Notes under the pieces: generated by a model
Database searches by the model: none
What the model was told of the DNA's origin: nothing
The model's input: only the letters and a program-made list of their open reading frames with translations
In this document: piece by piece, positions 8,341-17,735 of the stretch
Numbering within the stretch: the stretch's first letter is position 1
How the letters are laid out: each line of letters starts with the position of its first letter
Program-made: the position numbers and the translations under genes
NCBI RefSeq assembly: GCF_015670405.1
Contig: NZ_JADPBQ010000002.1
Location: 124,001-188,000, forward strand
DNA length: 64,000 nucleotides
Source: Clostridium sp. 1001271B_151109_B4
Lineage (GTDB): Bacteria; Bacillota; Clostridia; Clostridiales; Clostridiaceae
Direction: 5' to 3'

Positions 8341-10371
8341 TTAATTAAAACAAATGTATTTACTCCATCGTTCCAATGAATTTTTAACTTCGTTACAGAA
8401 CCTTACCTTTTCTGGTTCATCTGAATCAAGTAGCAATGTTGCTTCACTTTTAGCACATTTTAATATATTTAAATCATCATATATATTTGCTAAAATAAAT
8501 TCTTCATCTCCACTTTGCCTTCTACCAAACATTTCACCAGAACCTCTTAATTTTAAATCCTCTTCTGATATATAAAATCCATCAGTGGAAGTTGTCATTA
8601 TTTCCATTCTCTTTTTAGTATTTTCACTTTTCGCCTTTGCAATTAAGAAACAATACGATTCATAGCTACCCCTACCAACTCTTCCCCTCAGTTGATGTAA
8701 CTGTGCAAGCCCAAATCTTTCTGCATTTTCAATTATCATTACAGAAGCGTTAGGTACATTAACTCCAACTTCAATAACTGTTGTTGAAATAATAGCTTTA
8801 GTTTCATTATTTTTAAATCTTCCTATTATATCATCTTTTTCTTTTGGTTTCATTTTTCCATGAAGAATTTCTATTGGTATACCTCTAAACATACCATCAC
8901 TTAATTCATTATAAAGTTTTTCTACAGAATTTAGCTTCATATCTTCATCTTCCTCAATTAATGGGCATACTATGTAAACCTGTCTACCCTTCTCTATTTC
9001 ATCCAAAGCTAAATCATAAGCAGAATTTCTCTCATTCTCATTAAAAAATCTTGTATCTATAGGTTTTCTTCCAGGTGGAAGCTGATCTATAGCTGAAATA
9101 TCCAAATCCGAATAAACATACAACGCTAAAGTTCTTGGAATTGGTGTAGCTGTCATTACCATTACATCAGGTCTTCTTCCCTTATTAATCAATCTACTCC
9201 TTTGCTCAACACCAAATCTATGCTGTTCATCCGTAATTACCATACCTAAATTTTTAAAATCAACATCTTCTTGTATCAACGCATGGGTACCAATTACAAT
9301 AAGTGGCTCATCTGTTGTAATAAGTTCTTTAATACGCCTCTTTTCTTTCATCGACGTACTTCCAGTTAATAATTCTATATGTATATTAAATGGTTCTAAT
9401 AATTTCTTAGCTTCTAAATAATGTTGATTTGCTAATATTTCTGTTGGCACCATTAATGTAGCTTGATACCCGTTTTTGACTACATTAAACATTGCAATTA
9501 ATGCAACTACTGTTTTCCCACTCCCAACATCACCTTGAACTAATCGATTCATTGGCCATGGACTTTTTTGATCTCTTAATATTTCTCGTACAACCCTCGT
9601 TTGTGCTTCTGTTAAACTATATGGAAGCGCCGCCTTTAAATCTCTTAATTCATCAACTAATTGAAATGTAATCCCATTTTTAGTTCTAAGATTCTTTTTT
9701 AACATTAAAAGCTTCATTGAATAAGTAAATAGTTCTTGAAACTTTAACCTATTTATTGCTAATTCAAGTTCCCTTCTTCCCTTAGGAAAATGTATATTTT
9801 TAATAGCAAAATCTAAATTAGTCATTTTATATTTATCTAATAAATATTGAGGTAAATTATCTTTAATTGTTATTTGTTCTAGACATGTTCCTATAAGCTT
9901 AATTAAAACCTTATCACTTAAATCACCTTTTAAACTATATTTAGGCACTATTTCGTTTTCTTTTGCCATTTTAACCCCTATAATAGGATTAATAACTTCT
10001 AATCTATTAGTTACCCTTTTGAATTTTCCCATTAAGTCATAACTTTCACCTATTTTAAAAGTATTTTTAATAAATCCTTGATTAAACCATTTACCAACAA
10101 CTAAATTACCTAAATAGTTAAATCTAATAGTTGTTAAAGTTTTTCCTGTTTTAGTTCTAACATCTCTATCTATTCCAACACAAACACAGGATAAAACTTG
10201 TTTATCCTCTTCATCAATTTCATTAAAAGGAATATTACTTCTTAAAAACTCATAATCCCTTGGAAAATATAAAAGCAAATCCAAAACTGAAAAAATCCCA
10301 CATTTATTTAACTTTTCTAGAAGCTTTGGTCCAACTCCCTTTAAACATTTTACATCTTGCGATATATCCAT
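8341..10371 (-). CDS. recG: ATP-dependent DNA helicase RecG
   Basis: Branch-migration helicase acting on stalled forks and Holliday junctions. 676 residues with the chosen start: AGGAGA lies about 7 nt before this ATG, while the upstream in-frame start has no SD. Order: N-terminal helical and OB wedge domain, then helicase core with GDVGSGKTVVA (Walker A), DEQHRFG (a DExH-type box), MTATPIPRTL (motif III) and QLRGRVGRG (motif VI). The conserved SGEMFGRRQSGD is at the C-terminus. Downstream lies repeat cluster A instead of a standard terminator. Confidence 0.98.
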   Translation of the reverse strand: MDISQDVKCLKGVGPKLLEKLNKCGIFSVLDLLLYFPRDYEFLRSNIPFNEIDEEDKQVLSCVCVGIDRDVRTKTGKTLTTIRFNYLGNLVVGKWFNQGFIKNTFKIGESYDLMGKFKRVTNRLEVINPIIGVKMAKENEIVPKYSLKGDLSDKVLIKLIGTCLEQITIKDNLPQYLLDKYKMTNLDFAIKNIHFPKGRRELELAINRLKFQELFTYSMKLLMLKKNLRTKNGITFQLVDELRDLKAALPYSLTEAQTRVVREILRDQKSPWPMNRLVQGDVGSGKTVVALIAMFNVVKNGYQATLMVPTEILANQHYLEAKKLLEPFNIHIELLTGSTSMKEKRRIKELITTDEPLIVIGTHALIQEDVDFKNLGMVITDEQHRFGVEQRSRLINKGRRPDVMVMTATPIPRTLALYVYSDLDISAIDQLPPGRKPIDTRFFNENERNSAYDLALDEIEKGRQVYIVCPLIEEDEDMKLNSVEKLYNELSDGMFRGIPIEILHGKMKPKEKDDIIGRFKNNETKAIISTTVIEVGVNVPNASVMIIENAERFGLAQLHQLRGRVGRGSYESYCFLIAKAKSENTKKRMEIMTTSTDGFYISEEDLKLRGSGEMFGRRQSGDEEFILANIYDDLNILKCAKSEATLLLDSDEPEKVRFCNEVKNSLERWSKYICFN

Positions 10372-10481
10372 AAAACTTCTCCTAATCTGCAAAATTACAA
10401 ATATCTTTTACGAAACTGTAAAATAATAAATACAATACAATTTGTTATAAAATCCTAAATATAATTTTATAATAGTATAAT

Positions 10482-10522
10482 AAAAAAATAAAGCACAAGA
10501 AGATAATCTCCCTGTACTTTAT
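10482..10522 (-). terminator. Terminator after fakA
   Basis: Minus-strand hairpin with arms AAAGTACA and TGTGCTTT (one G-U pair) followed by ATTTTTTT, just after the fakA stop codon. It separates the asp23-fakA operon from recG. Confidence 0.65.
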
Positions 10523-10528
10523 AAATAA

Positions 10529-12175
10529 TTATTCTACAGCCATTATGAAGTAATATAAAGGTTGATCCCCTTTGTAGAATTGTACATCACAATCTTCATA
10601 TTTTTCTTCTAACTTTTCTGTAAATTCTTCTATTTTACTTTCATCTACATCCTTGCCATAGAAAACAGTTATAAGTTCACTATCTTCATCAACCATAGAT
10701 CCAAGAACTTCTTCTGCTACATCAAAGTAATCATTACCAACCTTATTGATCTTACCTTCAACAAGACCTAACATATTACCTTCTTTAATTTCAATACCAT
10801 CCATTTCAGTATCTCTAACTGCATAAGTAACAGAGCCTGTCTTAACAAGTTCTAATGCTTCCATTAATGCAGCTTCATTTTCATCTACTTCATTCTCTGC
10901 ATTGAACATTGTTATACACGTTATCCCTTGAGGAATACTCTTAGTTGGTATAACTCTAACATCCTTTTCAGAAATTTCAGAAGCTTGAGTAGCTGCCATG
11001 ATTATATTTTTATTATTAGGTAAAATAAATATATGATCTGCATTTAATTTCGAAATACATTCCATCATATCTTGAGTAGATGGATTCATTGTTTGACCAC
11101 CTTCAATAACATAGTCAACCCCTAAATCTTTTAAAACATGAGTTATTCCTTCACCCATAGCTACTGAAATAAATGCATATTTTTTCTTTTCTGCTGCAAC
11201 TTCAGCTTCAACTTCTTCTTGCTTTGCAGCTTCTTGTTCTTCCTTAGAAGTTAAAAGTTCTCTATGCTCTTCTCTCATATTATCTATTTTAATCTTAGAT
11301 AATTCACCAACAGCCACAGCTTTAGATAACACTAATCCTGGATCATTTGTGTGGATATGTACCTTAATAACATCATCATATCCAACTACGATCATAGAAT
11401 CTCCTAATGGTTCTATTTCATCTTGGAATGCTTTTGCTTTTGAAGCATCTCCTAATATAATAAATTCTGTACAATAACCAAATTTTATATCAATTTCTTC
11501 AGTCCCTTGTGCATTTGTTCCTGTTGAACCATTAGCTACTATATCTTTTATCTCAGCCTTTATATCTTCTTTTAAAGCATCATGCATACCTTGTAATATG
11601 ATATATAGTCCCATACCACCTGAATCAACAACTTTAGCTTTTTTAAGTGCTGGTAAAAGATCTGGAGTTCTATCAAGCATTACTTTTGCTTCTTTAACCA
11701 CTTCATTTAAAAGTTCAACTACATCAGTTTTATCACTTTTTACAGCGCCTTCTGATGCTGCTCTAATTACAGAAAGTATAGTACCTTCTGTTGGCTTCAT
11801 AACAGCCTTATATGCAGCTTTACTTCCTTCAACAAAGGCATTAGCTAATTCAGCACTATCTACACTTGTTTTACCTTCTAATCCCTTAGAAATTCCTCTA
11901 AGTATTTGAGATAAAATAACTCCTGAATTCCCTCTTGCTCCCATTAAAGCACCCTTAGCTAACTTTTTAGAAGTTTCGCCAATAGATTCTGAGTTTAAGT
12001 TTTCAATTTCTTTAACTGCAGCTTTAAATGTCATTGACATATTTGTTCCAGTATCACCATCTGGTACTGGAAATACATTTAAAGCATTAACAAAGTCACT
12101 TTCCTCTAACAATCTATTACTAGCATTAACAACCATGTTATAAAAATCATGGCCGTTTATTCTATCATATTTCAT
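10529..12175 (-). CDS. fakA: Fatty acid kinase catalytic protein FakA (YloV/DAK2 family)
   Basis: 548 residues. The N-terminal DhaL/DAK2 domain (about 1-200) contains FPVPDGDTGTNM, the Mg-ATP binding aspartates, and GARGNSGVILSQILRG; the C-terminal region is the DegV-partner and dimerisation part. FakA phosphorylates fatty acids presented by a DegV-family FakB protein, feeding PlsY after PlsX. It is 11 nt after the Asp23-family gene, the conserved yloU-yloV pair. An alanine/glutamate-rich linker lies near residue 305-325. Confidence 0.93.
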   Translation of the reverse strand: MKYDRINGHDFYNMVVNASNRLLEESDFVNALNVFPVPDGDTGTNMSMTFKAAVKEIENLNSESIGETSKKLAKGALMGARGNSGVILSQILRGISKGLEGKTSVDSAELANAFVEGSKAAYKAVMKPTEGTILSVIRAASEGAVKSDKTDVVELLNEVVKEAKVMLDRTPDLLPALKKAKVVDSGGMGLYIILQGMHDALKEDIKAEIKDIVANGSTGTNAQGTEEIDIKFGYCTEFIILGDASKAKAFQDEIEPLGDSMIVVGYDDVIKVHIHTNDPGLVLSKAVAVGELSKIKIDNMREEHRELLTSKEEQEAAKQEEVEAEVAAEKKKYAFISVAMGEGITHVLKDLGVDYVIEGGQTMNPSTQDMMECISKLNADHIFILPNNKNIIMAATQASEISEKDVRVIPTKSIPQGITCITMFNAENEVDENEAALMEALELVKTGSVTYAVRDTEMDGIEIKEGNMLGLVEGKINKVGNDYFDVAEEVLGSMVDEDSELITVFYGKDVDESKIEEFTEKLEEKYEDCDVQFYKGDQPLYYFIMAVE

Positions 12176-12186
12176 CCTGTTCCCTC

Positions 12187-12537
12187 CTAGACTCTAACCG
12201 CTTGAACATTAACCGTAACTGAAGCAACCTTTAGTCCAGTATAATTTTCAACACTATAACGTACCTTTTGAATAATATTATTAGCTATTACAGAAATTTT
12301 AGTTCCGTATTCAACCATTATAGATAATTCAATTACTAATTTATCTTCATCATTAAAACTTAATTTAACACCCTTACTTAAATTCTCAATTCTCATTAAC
12401 TCCCATAAGCCTTCTGTAGCATTCTTAGATACCATACCAACAACACCATAACATTCCATTGTTGATAATCCTACTATTTTTGCTAATACTTCTTCAGAGT
12501 AATGTATACTTCCAAGGTCATTTGAATATCCTACCAT
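12187..12537 (-). CDS. Asp23/Gls24 family envelope-stress protein (YloU)
   Basis: 116 residues, single Asp23/Gls24 domain, starting MVGYSNDLGSIHYSEEVLAKIVG and ending in a beta-strand-rich VTVNVQAVRV. Soluble, no signal peptide. Family members are membrane-associated or cytoplasmic stress proteins of Gram-positives; this copy always neighbours fakA, and the job of the pair is unclear beyond that link. GGAGG precedes the ATG. It is first in an operon with fakA and divergent from rpmB. Confidence 0.92.
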   Translation of the reverse strand: MVGYSNDLGSIHYSEEVLAKIVGLSTMECYGVVGMVSKNATEGLWELMRIENLSKGVKLSFNDEDKLVIELSIMVEYGTKISVIANNIIQKVRYSVENYTGLKVASVTVNVQAVRV

Positions 12538-12672
12538 AGAAACTCCTCCTTTTTTATCTTTCCATATAAAACATTGTATATTAGTTACTATATTAATTCA
12601 AGAGAATTTATCCTTTTCATTCTTCATTTACCGTCATATTATAATTTTTTTAAATATTTTTTTTAAATAGCC

Positions 12673-12702
12673 TTGCTTTTTTTATATAACTTATGTTAAA
12701 AT
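12673..12702 (+). promoter_or_regulatory. Probable rpmB promoter
   Basis: TTGCTT (12673-12678), 18-nt spacer, TAAAAT (12697-12702). The transcript would begin just before a small hairpin (TGAAGA/TCTTCA at 12717-12735) upstream of the rpmB SD. Confidence 0.5.
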
Positions 12703-12757
12703 CAATTTTGTCCTATTGAAGAGAAATTATCTTCATATAATAAGGAGGTGTTTTCAA

Positions 12758-12949
12758 GTGGCAAGAAGATGCGAAGTTTGTAATAAAGGTGTAGTATCTG
12801 GAACTCAATACTCACACTCACATCGTCAATCTAAGAGAACTTGGGCTCCTAACATAAAGAGAGTAAAGGCTTTAGTTAACGGAACACCAAAAACTGTTCA
12901 CGTTTGTACAAGATGTCTTAGATCTGGTAAGGTTGAAAGAGCAATATAA
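12758..12949 (+). CDS. rpmB: 50S ribosomal protein L28
   Basis: Large-subunit ribosomal protein, 63 residues from a GTG start. GTG is chosen because AAGGAGGTG lies 7 nt upstream and translation gives MARRCEVCNKGVVSGTQYSH, the canonical L28 N-terminus; the longer in-frame ATG start would add 14 unrelated residues. CEVC and CTRC show the zinc-binding form. Monocistronic on the plus strand between two minus-strand operons, as in Bacillus. Confidence 0.98.
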   Translation: MARRCEVCNKGVVSGTQYSHSHRQSKRTWAPNIKRVKALVNGTPKTVHVCTRCLRSGKVERAI

Positions 12950-12960
12950 GTTCAAATAAA

Positions 12961-12994
12961 AAATGCAATTGATTATATCAATTGCATTTTTTAT
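12961..12994. terminator. Bidirectional terminator between rpmB and spoVM
   Basis: ATGCAATTGAT and ATCAATTGCAT form an 11-bp perfect stem with a 3-nt loop, flanked by A-run and T-run. It ends rpmB on the plus strand and can also end the minus-strand spoVM transcript. Confidence 0.9.
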
Positions 12995-13070
12995 TTTCTT
13001 ATTTTAATAATTTTTTAAATAAAAGGCACACTATCCTTAATAACATACGTTATCTTTTTCTCATATGTAC

Positions 13071-13142
13071 TTATTTCTTTCTAGTAAAAAATTTAATAAT
13101 TGATGATAAAAATTTAGGTAACTTAATTGCTACGATCTTCAT
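13071..13142 (-). CDS. spoVM: Stage V sporulation protein SpoVM (23 residues)
   Basis: A 23-codon gene starting MKIVAIKLPKFL and ending FFTRKK. The IKLPKFL core, the proline at position 9 and the amphipathic helix with basic tail are those of SpoVM. SpoVM recognises the positively curved forespore membrane in the mother cell and anchors SpoIVA (also in this window) to start coat assembly. GGGGGGAG lies 4 nt before the ATG. Position between thiN and rpmB is the same as in Bacillus subtilis. The plus-strand frame across it is a shadow. Confidence 0.93.
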   Translation of the reverse strand: MKIVAIKLPKFLSSIIKFFTRKK

Positions 13143-13202
13143 TCTTCTCCCCCCATTCATTGACCCTCTAACAAACTTTGTGCTATTTACTTTTTGCAAA
13201 AT

Positions 13203-13255
13203 AAAAAAACACCATTCCTTACTACTAATTGTATGCAGTAAAAAGTGAAATGGTG
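13203..13255 (-). terminator. Terminator-like hairpin between thiN and spoVM
   Basis: Minus-strand CACCATTTC and GGAATGGTG (one G-U pair) enclose a 28-nt loop and are followed by seven T. It would end the rsgA-rpe-thiN transcript before spoVM. The long loop contains CATACAATT, similar to a sigma-E -10 element, so spoVM may start from inside the loop; that part is weakly supported. Confidence 0.55.
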
Positions 13256-13278
13256 CATGTTTTTTTTATTTTTTATTT

Positions 13279-13917
13279 TTAATCTCTTGAAAATATTATA
13301 AGTATGTTTCCATTAGAAAGTTCTATTCCTATTTCCTCTGAAACAAATTCATTTGAAACAGTTCGCGAATCTCCAACTTCTAAATTATATTTATTTAATT
13401 CATATTTTGCTTTATTAATAGAAAATTCTTTTATAGTTTCATTATATGCTAAGAAAGATATATATTTATACTCTTTTTCATTTTTTATATTTGTATTAGT
13501 GTTTACCAATAACATTTTATTCATATCATCAATAATTTCCGCTCTAACATTTGATTTCAGCGCTTTTAACAATAACCCTAAATTTCCTAATGTATGATCA
13601 AATCTTTGCCCTGTAGCTCCTAAAAAATAGATTTCAGTTACCCCACTAGAAATAGCAACCTCAAAAGCTTCCTCTGAATCAGTAAAATCTTTTTCACATT
13701 TATATTTATATTTTATAGAGCCTCTCTTTTCTAACTCTTCAATAACCTCTGTATTAGAAGAATCAAAGTCACCTACTATATAATCAGGCTTTATATCTAA
13801 ATTATAAAGATAATTACATCCTTTATCTACTCCAATAATTAAATCACAAGAGTTTGCATACTTCATTATAATTTTATCCTCAGGCTTTACCCCTCCAGAC
13901 ATTATTAAACACTTCAT
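13279..13917 (-). CDS. thiN: Thiamine pyrophosphokinase
   Basis: Transfers pyrophosphate from ATP to thiamine giving the cofactor TPP. 212 residues. GVDKGCNYLYNLDIKPDYIVGDFDS (N-terminal catalytic part, acidic GDFDS motif), DFTDSEEA and GATGQRFDHTLGN are the family motifs; the C-terminal half is the beta-rich substrate-binding domain. It starts 2 nt after the rpe stop codon, so the rsgA-rpe-thiN group is tightly translationally linked. Confidence 0.95.
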   Translation of the reverse strand: MKCLIMSGGVKPEDKIIMKYANSCDLIIGVDKGCNYLYNLDIKPDYIVGDFDSSNTEVIEELEKRGSIKYKYKCEKDFTDSEEAFEVAISSGVTEIYFLGATGQRFDHTLGNLGLLLKALKSNVRAEIIDDMNKMLLVNTNTNIKNEKEYKYISFLAYNETIKEFSINKAKYELNKYNLEVGDSRTVSNEFVSEEIGIELSNGNILIIFSRD

Positions 13918-13919
13918 TA

Positions 13920-14567
13920 CTACACTCTTAATGATTTAATATTTTGTTCTATATTTCCACCTTTAAACACAGCTGATCCAGCAACAATTACATTTGCTCC
14001 TGCTTCAACAACATCCTTAACATTATTGCTATCTATTCCACCATCAACTTGGATTAATATATCTTTGTTATTTGCTTCAATCGCCATTTGCTTTACTTCC
14101 TTAATTTTATCTAAAGAGTAAGGAATGAAACTTTGTCCTCCAAATCCAGGATTCACAGACATTATTAAAACCATATCTAAGATTCCAATAATATTTTTTA
14201 ATACAACAGTTGGAGTTGCAGGGTTTAAAGCTACTGCCGCTTTAATACCTTTAGATTTAATATATTGAACAGCTCTATCTAAATGTTTTTCTGCTTCATA
14301 ATGTAAAGTTATTATATCTGCTCCTGCATCTATAAAATCATCTATGTACCTTTGTGGATTATTAATCATTAAGTGAACATCAAAAACCTTATCTGTTTTA
14401 TTTCTTATTGCTTTAATTACAGGCATACCAAATGATATATTAGGTACGAACTCTCCATCCATTACATCTATGTGAATAAAGTCTGCTCCTGCATCATGAA
14501 GCCTTATAACTTCTTCTCCTAATTTTGAAAAATCTGCTGATAATATTGACGGTGCTATTTTAACCAT
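13920..14567 (-). CDS. rpe: Ribulose-phosphate 3-epimerase
   Basis: Interconverts ribulose 5-phosphate and xylulose 5-phosphate in the pentose phosphate pathway. 215 residues, TIM barrel. Visible motifs are [25 protein letters not shown] (metal-binding His/Asp), [15 protein letters not shown] and the phosphate-binding GSAVFKGG near the end. Its ATG overlaps the rsgA stop codon by one base (TAATG). Confidence 0.98.
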   Translation of the reverse strand: MVKIAPSILSADFSKLGEEVIRLHDAGADFIHIDVMDGEFVPNISFGMPVIKAIRNKTDKVFDVHLMINNPQRYIDDFIDAGADIITLHYEAEKHLDRAVQYIKSKGIKAAVALNPATPTVVLKNIIGILDMVLIMSVNPGFGGQSFIPYSLDKIKEVKQMAIEANNKDILIQVDGGIDSNNVKDVVEAGANVIVAGSAVFKGGNIEQNIKSLRV

Positions 14568-15430
14568 TAATATTTCCTCCCATCCATTATTTCTTGTAGT
14601 GTCTTTATATAAAAATCATATCTTACCTTATTGATTTTTCCCTCTTCCACTGCATTTTTAACTGCGCAGCTAGGTTCCTTATAGTGTGAACAACCTCTAA
14701 ACTTACATTTATTATTATACTCCTCAAACTCTGGAAAGCAATATTTCAAATCATCTTTTTCTATAAAAGTAACCTCTAATGTTGAAAATCCGGGTGTATC
14801 AACTATGTATCCATCTTGTACATCAATAAGCTCACTATGTCTTGTAGTATGTTTTCCTCTTCCTAGCTTATTAGAAACCTCACCAGTTTCCATATGATAT
14901 TTTTCAGTTAATGTATTAATTAACGTTGATTTTCCCGCTCCAGATGGACCACAAAGTACAGTTACATTACCATCTAATTTTTCTTTTAAAACTTCAACAC
15001 CTAATCCCTTCTTAGCATTAATATATAATACCTCATAACCTATAGAATTAATTTTTTCTTTAACAATTTCTCTTTCTTCATCAGATACTAAATCTACTTT
15101 ATTTAAACAAACAATGGCTTTTATATTATTATGTTCGCATAATACTAAAAATCTATTCAATAAATCATAATTAATATCTGGATTCTTAATTGCAAAAACA
15201 ACAAATGCCTGAGTTACATTAGCAACTGTTGGTCTAATAAGTTCTGATATTCTTTCATGTATTTCAGAAATAACACCTTTCCCATTCTCTACTACTATTT
15301 CTACGTCATCTCCAACAAGAGGTTTCATATCCCTATGTCTAAACTTTCCTCTTGCTTTACACTCTATTAGTCCATCAGTAGTTTTTACATAATAAAACCC
15401 ACCAATTCCTTTGATTATTTTTCCTTTCAT
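14567..15430 (-). CDS. rsgA: Ribosome small-subunit-dependent GTPase A
   Basis: Circularly permuted GTPase that helps mature the 30S subunit. 287 residues from an ATG with GGAGG 4 nt upstream; the longer in-frame start lacks an SD. Order: OB fold (1-70), GTPase with G4 LNKVD, then G1 [12 protein letters not shown] and G3 DTPG, then a zinc domain with CxxxxxCxH...C. In Firmicutes RsgA is a substrate of the PrkC-type kinase encoded just upstream, fitting the gene order. Confidence 0.97.
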   Translation of the reverse strand: MKGKIIKGIGGFYYVKTTDGLIECKARGKFRHRDMKPLVGDDVEIVVENGKGVISEIHERISELIRPTVANVTQAFVVFAIKNPDINYDLLNRFLVLCEHNNIKAIVCLNKVDLVSDEEREIVKEKINSIGYEVLYINAKKGLGVEVLKEKLDGNVTVLCGPSGAGKSTLINTLTEKYHMETGEVSNKLGRGKHTTRHSELIDVQDGYIVDTPGFSTLEVTFIEKDDLKYCFPEFEEYNNKCKFRGCSHYKEPSCAVKNAVEEGKINKVRYDFYIKTLQEIMDGRKY

Positions 15431-15511
15431 AGTACCTCCAAAATTTTTACTCTTCTTAATTATAATAAACACTATTATAAAACAATTGCAATATTTTATT
15501 TTATAAAATTT

Positions 15512-15546
15512 AAAAAAATGAGATTACACTATGGTAATCCCATTTT
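15512..15546 (-). terminator. Terminator after prkC
   Basis: Minus-strand hairpin ATGGGATTAC/GTAATCTCAT (one G-U pair) with a short loop and a following run of seven T. It lies about 50 nt after the prkC stop codon and separates the fmt-prkC block from rsgA. Confidence 0.8.
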
Positions 15547-15597
15547 ATACTTTCTAACTTTAATATTATTATCAACTAAAAAATATTTGTTTATATT

Positions 15598-17733
15598 TTA
15601 ACTCACAGAATCAGTGGCTATGCCAGTATCATAATTATTATTTGTTGTAGTATCTGTAACATCTTCACCTGTACTTGGTTTTGTATCAGTTGGTTGATCT
15701 TCACCGTCATTATCACTATTATCGCTGTTATTATTATTATTATTATTATTATTAGATGAAATAACTTTTTCTATTTGTATTTTAACACTTTCACCTTTTT
15801 TTATTTTACTATTAAATCCTTTTACAACATATGAAGCCATATCCCCATCTTGAGGTGTCCCACCAGAAATACTATATGATATTCCTGCAGAACTTAAATT
15901 ACTTACTGCATCATTTAATGCCATTCCAACACTAATATATTGACTAACATCTATTGAAGTTTCTGTGTACTTTCCATAAGTAAGTGTTATAGCAGATCCA
16001 CTTGATACTTTAGTACCTGCTTCAATAGTTTGATTTAACACTAGACCATTTTCTGATTCATTTTCTGTTTGCTGCTCTTTTAGTTTTACAACTAATCCTA
16101 AGCCCTCTAACTCACTCTTCGCATTATCAACATTTTGCCCTAAGTAATTTGAAACTGAAACGTACTTTACTTCTGGCCCTTTACTAATTGTAAGTTCGAT
16201 TATTGTTCCGGTTGGTACTTCAGTACCCTTATCTGGTGATTGCTTTATTAGATATCCATATTCTACACTATTACTATATTCTTCCGTAATATTATACTTT
16301 AATCCTTTTTGTTCTAAAAAGTCCTTAATATAGTTAATTTCTCTATCTCTTAAATCCGGCACAGTAATTTTTTCTAATCCACCTGAAACCTTAACATTAA
16401 TTGTATCACCCTTTTTTGCAGTTCCATGGGCTTCTGGTGACATTTCTAGTATTGTACCTTCCTCTTTATCACTCTCAACTGTTTCTATAATATTTATTTT
16501 TAATCCTACTTTTTCTAATTCTTTTGTAGCATCATCAGTTAACATTCCAACAATATTAGGAATTGTAACATTTTTAACCTTAGAACCACCAATCAATCCA
16601 CTTCCAAAAGTAATTCCAAGCATCAAAGCTAAAACTATAACAATTATACCTACTATAATTCCAATATTTCTATTTCCTTTTTTTGAAGTTCCTTTATTCT
16701 TAAAGACTTCTTTTCTTTCATCCTCATCATCATCATCATCGTCATCATCATAATCATTTTCAAAATCAGATTTAGTATAAAGATTATTACTATTTTGTTT
16801 AGGTGGTACATTTGTGGGTTGATTATTTAATAAATCTTCACTTCTTATAGGCTCCATTATGATAGTTCTTCCATCATCATAATTATCTCTAGCCCCAATA
16901 TTCACACCTGGATTTTCCTTTATTTTTTGCAAATCATTTATTAGTTCTCTACAATTTTGATATCTATTAACACTTTCCTTACTCATACACTTGACAATTA
17001 AATTATTTAAACTATCTGGTATGGATGGATTTTGTTTTTTAGGTTCAATTGGCTCTGACTGAATATGTTTTAATGCTATTGTAACTGGAGATTCTCCATC
17101 AAAGGGAAGTACACCTGTTACCATTTCATATAACACAACTCCTAAAGAATAAATATCAGACCTTAAGTCTATGAATGCTCCTTTAGCTTGTTCTGGTGAT
17201 AAATAATGAGCAGATCCCATAATTGTAGTTGTATTTGTTATAGTTGCCGAAGTTGAACTTTTAGCTATTCCAAAATCAGTGACTTTAACTAATCCATTTT
17301 CTGTAACTAAAATATTTTGCGGTTTAACATCTCTATGAATAATATTGTTTTTATGTGCACACTCTAATGCCTTTGCTATTTGAATCGCAATACTTATAGC
17401 TGTAGAATAGCTTAATTTTTCACTACCGACAATTAATTCCTTTAAAGTTTTGCCATTAACATATTCCATAACAAAGTAATCAACATTTTCTTCTTCTTCA
17501 TGTCCAACATCCAATACATTTACAATATTAGCATCTGAGAAATTAGCTACCGCTGTAGCTTCTTTTTTAAATTTGTCTGATATATCTTTGTTATTGGCGA
17601 ATTCCTTTTTTAATATTTTTACAGCAACTAATCTACTTAGCTTATTATCTCTAGCCTTATAAACAATAGCCATTCCACCTTCGCCAATCTTTTCCATCAG
17701 CTCATATCTATTCCCTAATACTTCACCGATCAT
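15598..17733 (-). CDS. prkC: PASTA-domain Ser/Thr protein kinase (PrkC/IreK/Stk)
   Basis: 711-residue membrane kinase sensing cell-wall fragments. Kinase domain about 10-270: GEGGMAIVYKARD P-loop, Lys39, HRDVKPQN at 133-140, DFG at 153-155. A cytoplasmic juxtamembrane linker follows with a run of eight Asp near 329-336, then one membrane helix (about 357-382). Four extracellular PASTA repeats fill roughly 385-655, and a low-complexity Asn/Asp/Thr tail ends the protein. Both acidic and Asn tracts come from trinucleotide repeats. The gene is 2 nt after its phosphatase prpC. Regulates wall synthesis, germination and RsgA in relatives. Confidence 0.97.
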   Translation of the reverse strand: MIGEVLGNRYELMEKIGEGGMAIVYKARDNKLSRLVAVKILKKEFANNKDISDKFKKEATAVANFSDANIVNVLDVGHEEEENVDYFVMEYVNGKTLKELIVGSEKLSYSTAISIAIQIAKALECAHKNNIIHRDVKPQNILVTENGLVKVTDFGIAKSSTSATITNTTTIMGSAHYLSPEQAKGAFIDLRSDIYSLGVVLYEMVTGVLPFDGESPVTIALKHIQSEPIEPKKQNPSIPDSLNNLIVKCMSKESVNRYQNCRELINDLQKIKENPGVNIGARDNYDDGRTIIMEPIRSEDLLNNQPTNVPPKQNSNNLYTKSDFENDYDDDDDDDDEDERKEVFKNKGTSKKGNRNIGIIVGIIVIVLALMLGITFGSGLIGGSKVKNVTIPNIVGMLTDDATKELEKVGLKINIIETVESDKEEGTILEMSPEAHGTAKKGDTINVKVSGGLEKITVPDLRDREINYIKDFLEQKGLKYNITEEYSNSVEYGYLIKQSPDKGTEVPTGTIIELTISKGPEVKYVSVSNYLGQNVDNAKSELEGLGLVVKLKEQQTENESENGLVLNQTIEAGTKVSSGSAITLTYGKYTETSIDVSQYISVGMALNDAVSNLSSAGISYSISGGTPQDGDMASYVVKGFNSKIKKGESVKIQIEKVISSNNNNNNNNNSDNSDNDGEDQPTDTKPSTGEDVTDTTTNNNYDTGIATDSVS

Positions 17734-17735
17734 CT

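Noticed and set aside
12982-13248. 88-codon hydrophobic frame on the plus strand after rpmB
   Set aside because: It starts inside the rpmB terminator and lies antisense to spoVM, which is the supported gene here.
13203-13255. Sigma-E promoter for spoVM
   Set aside because: A CATACAATT -10-like element occurs in the terminator loop, but I found no -35 element at the proper distance, so it was not listed as a promoter.
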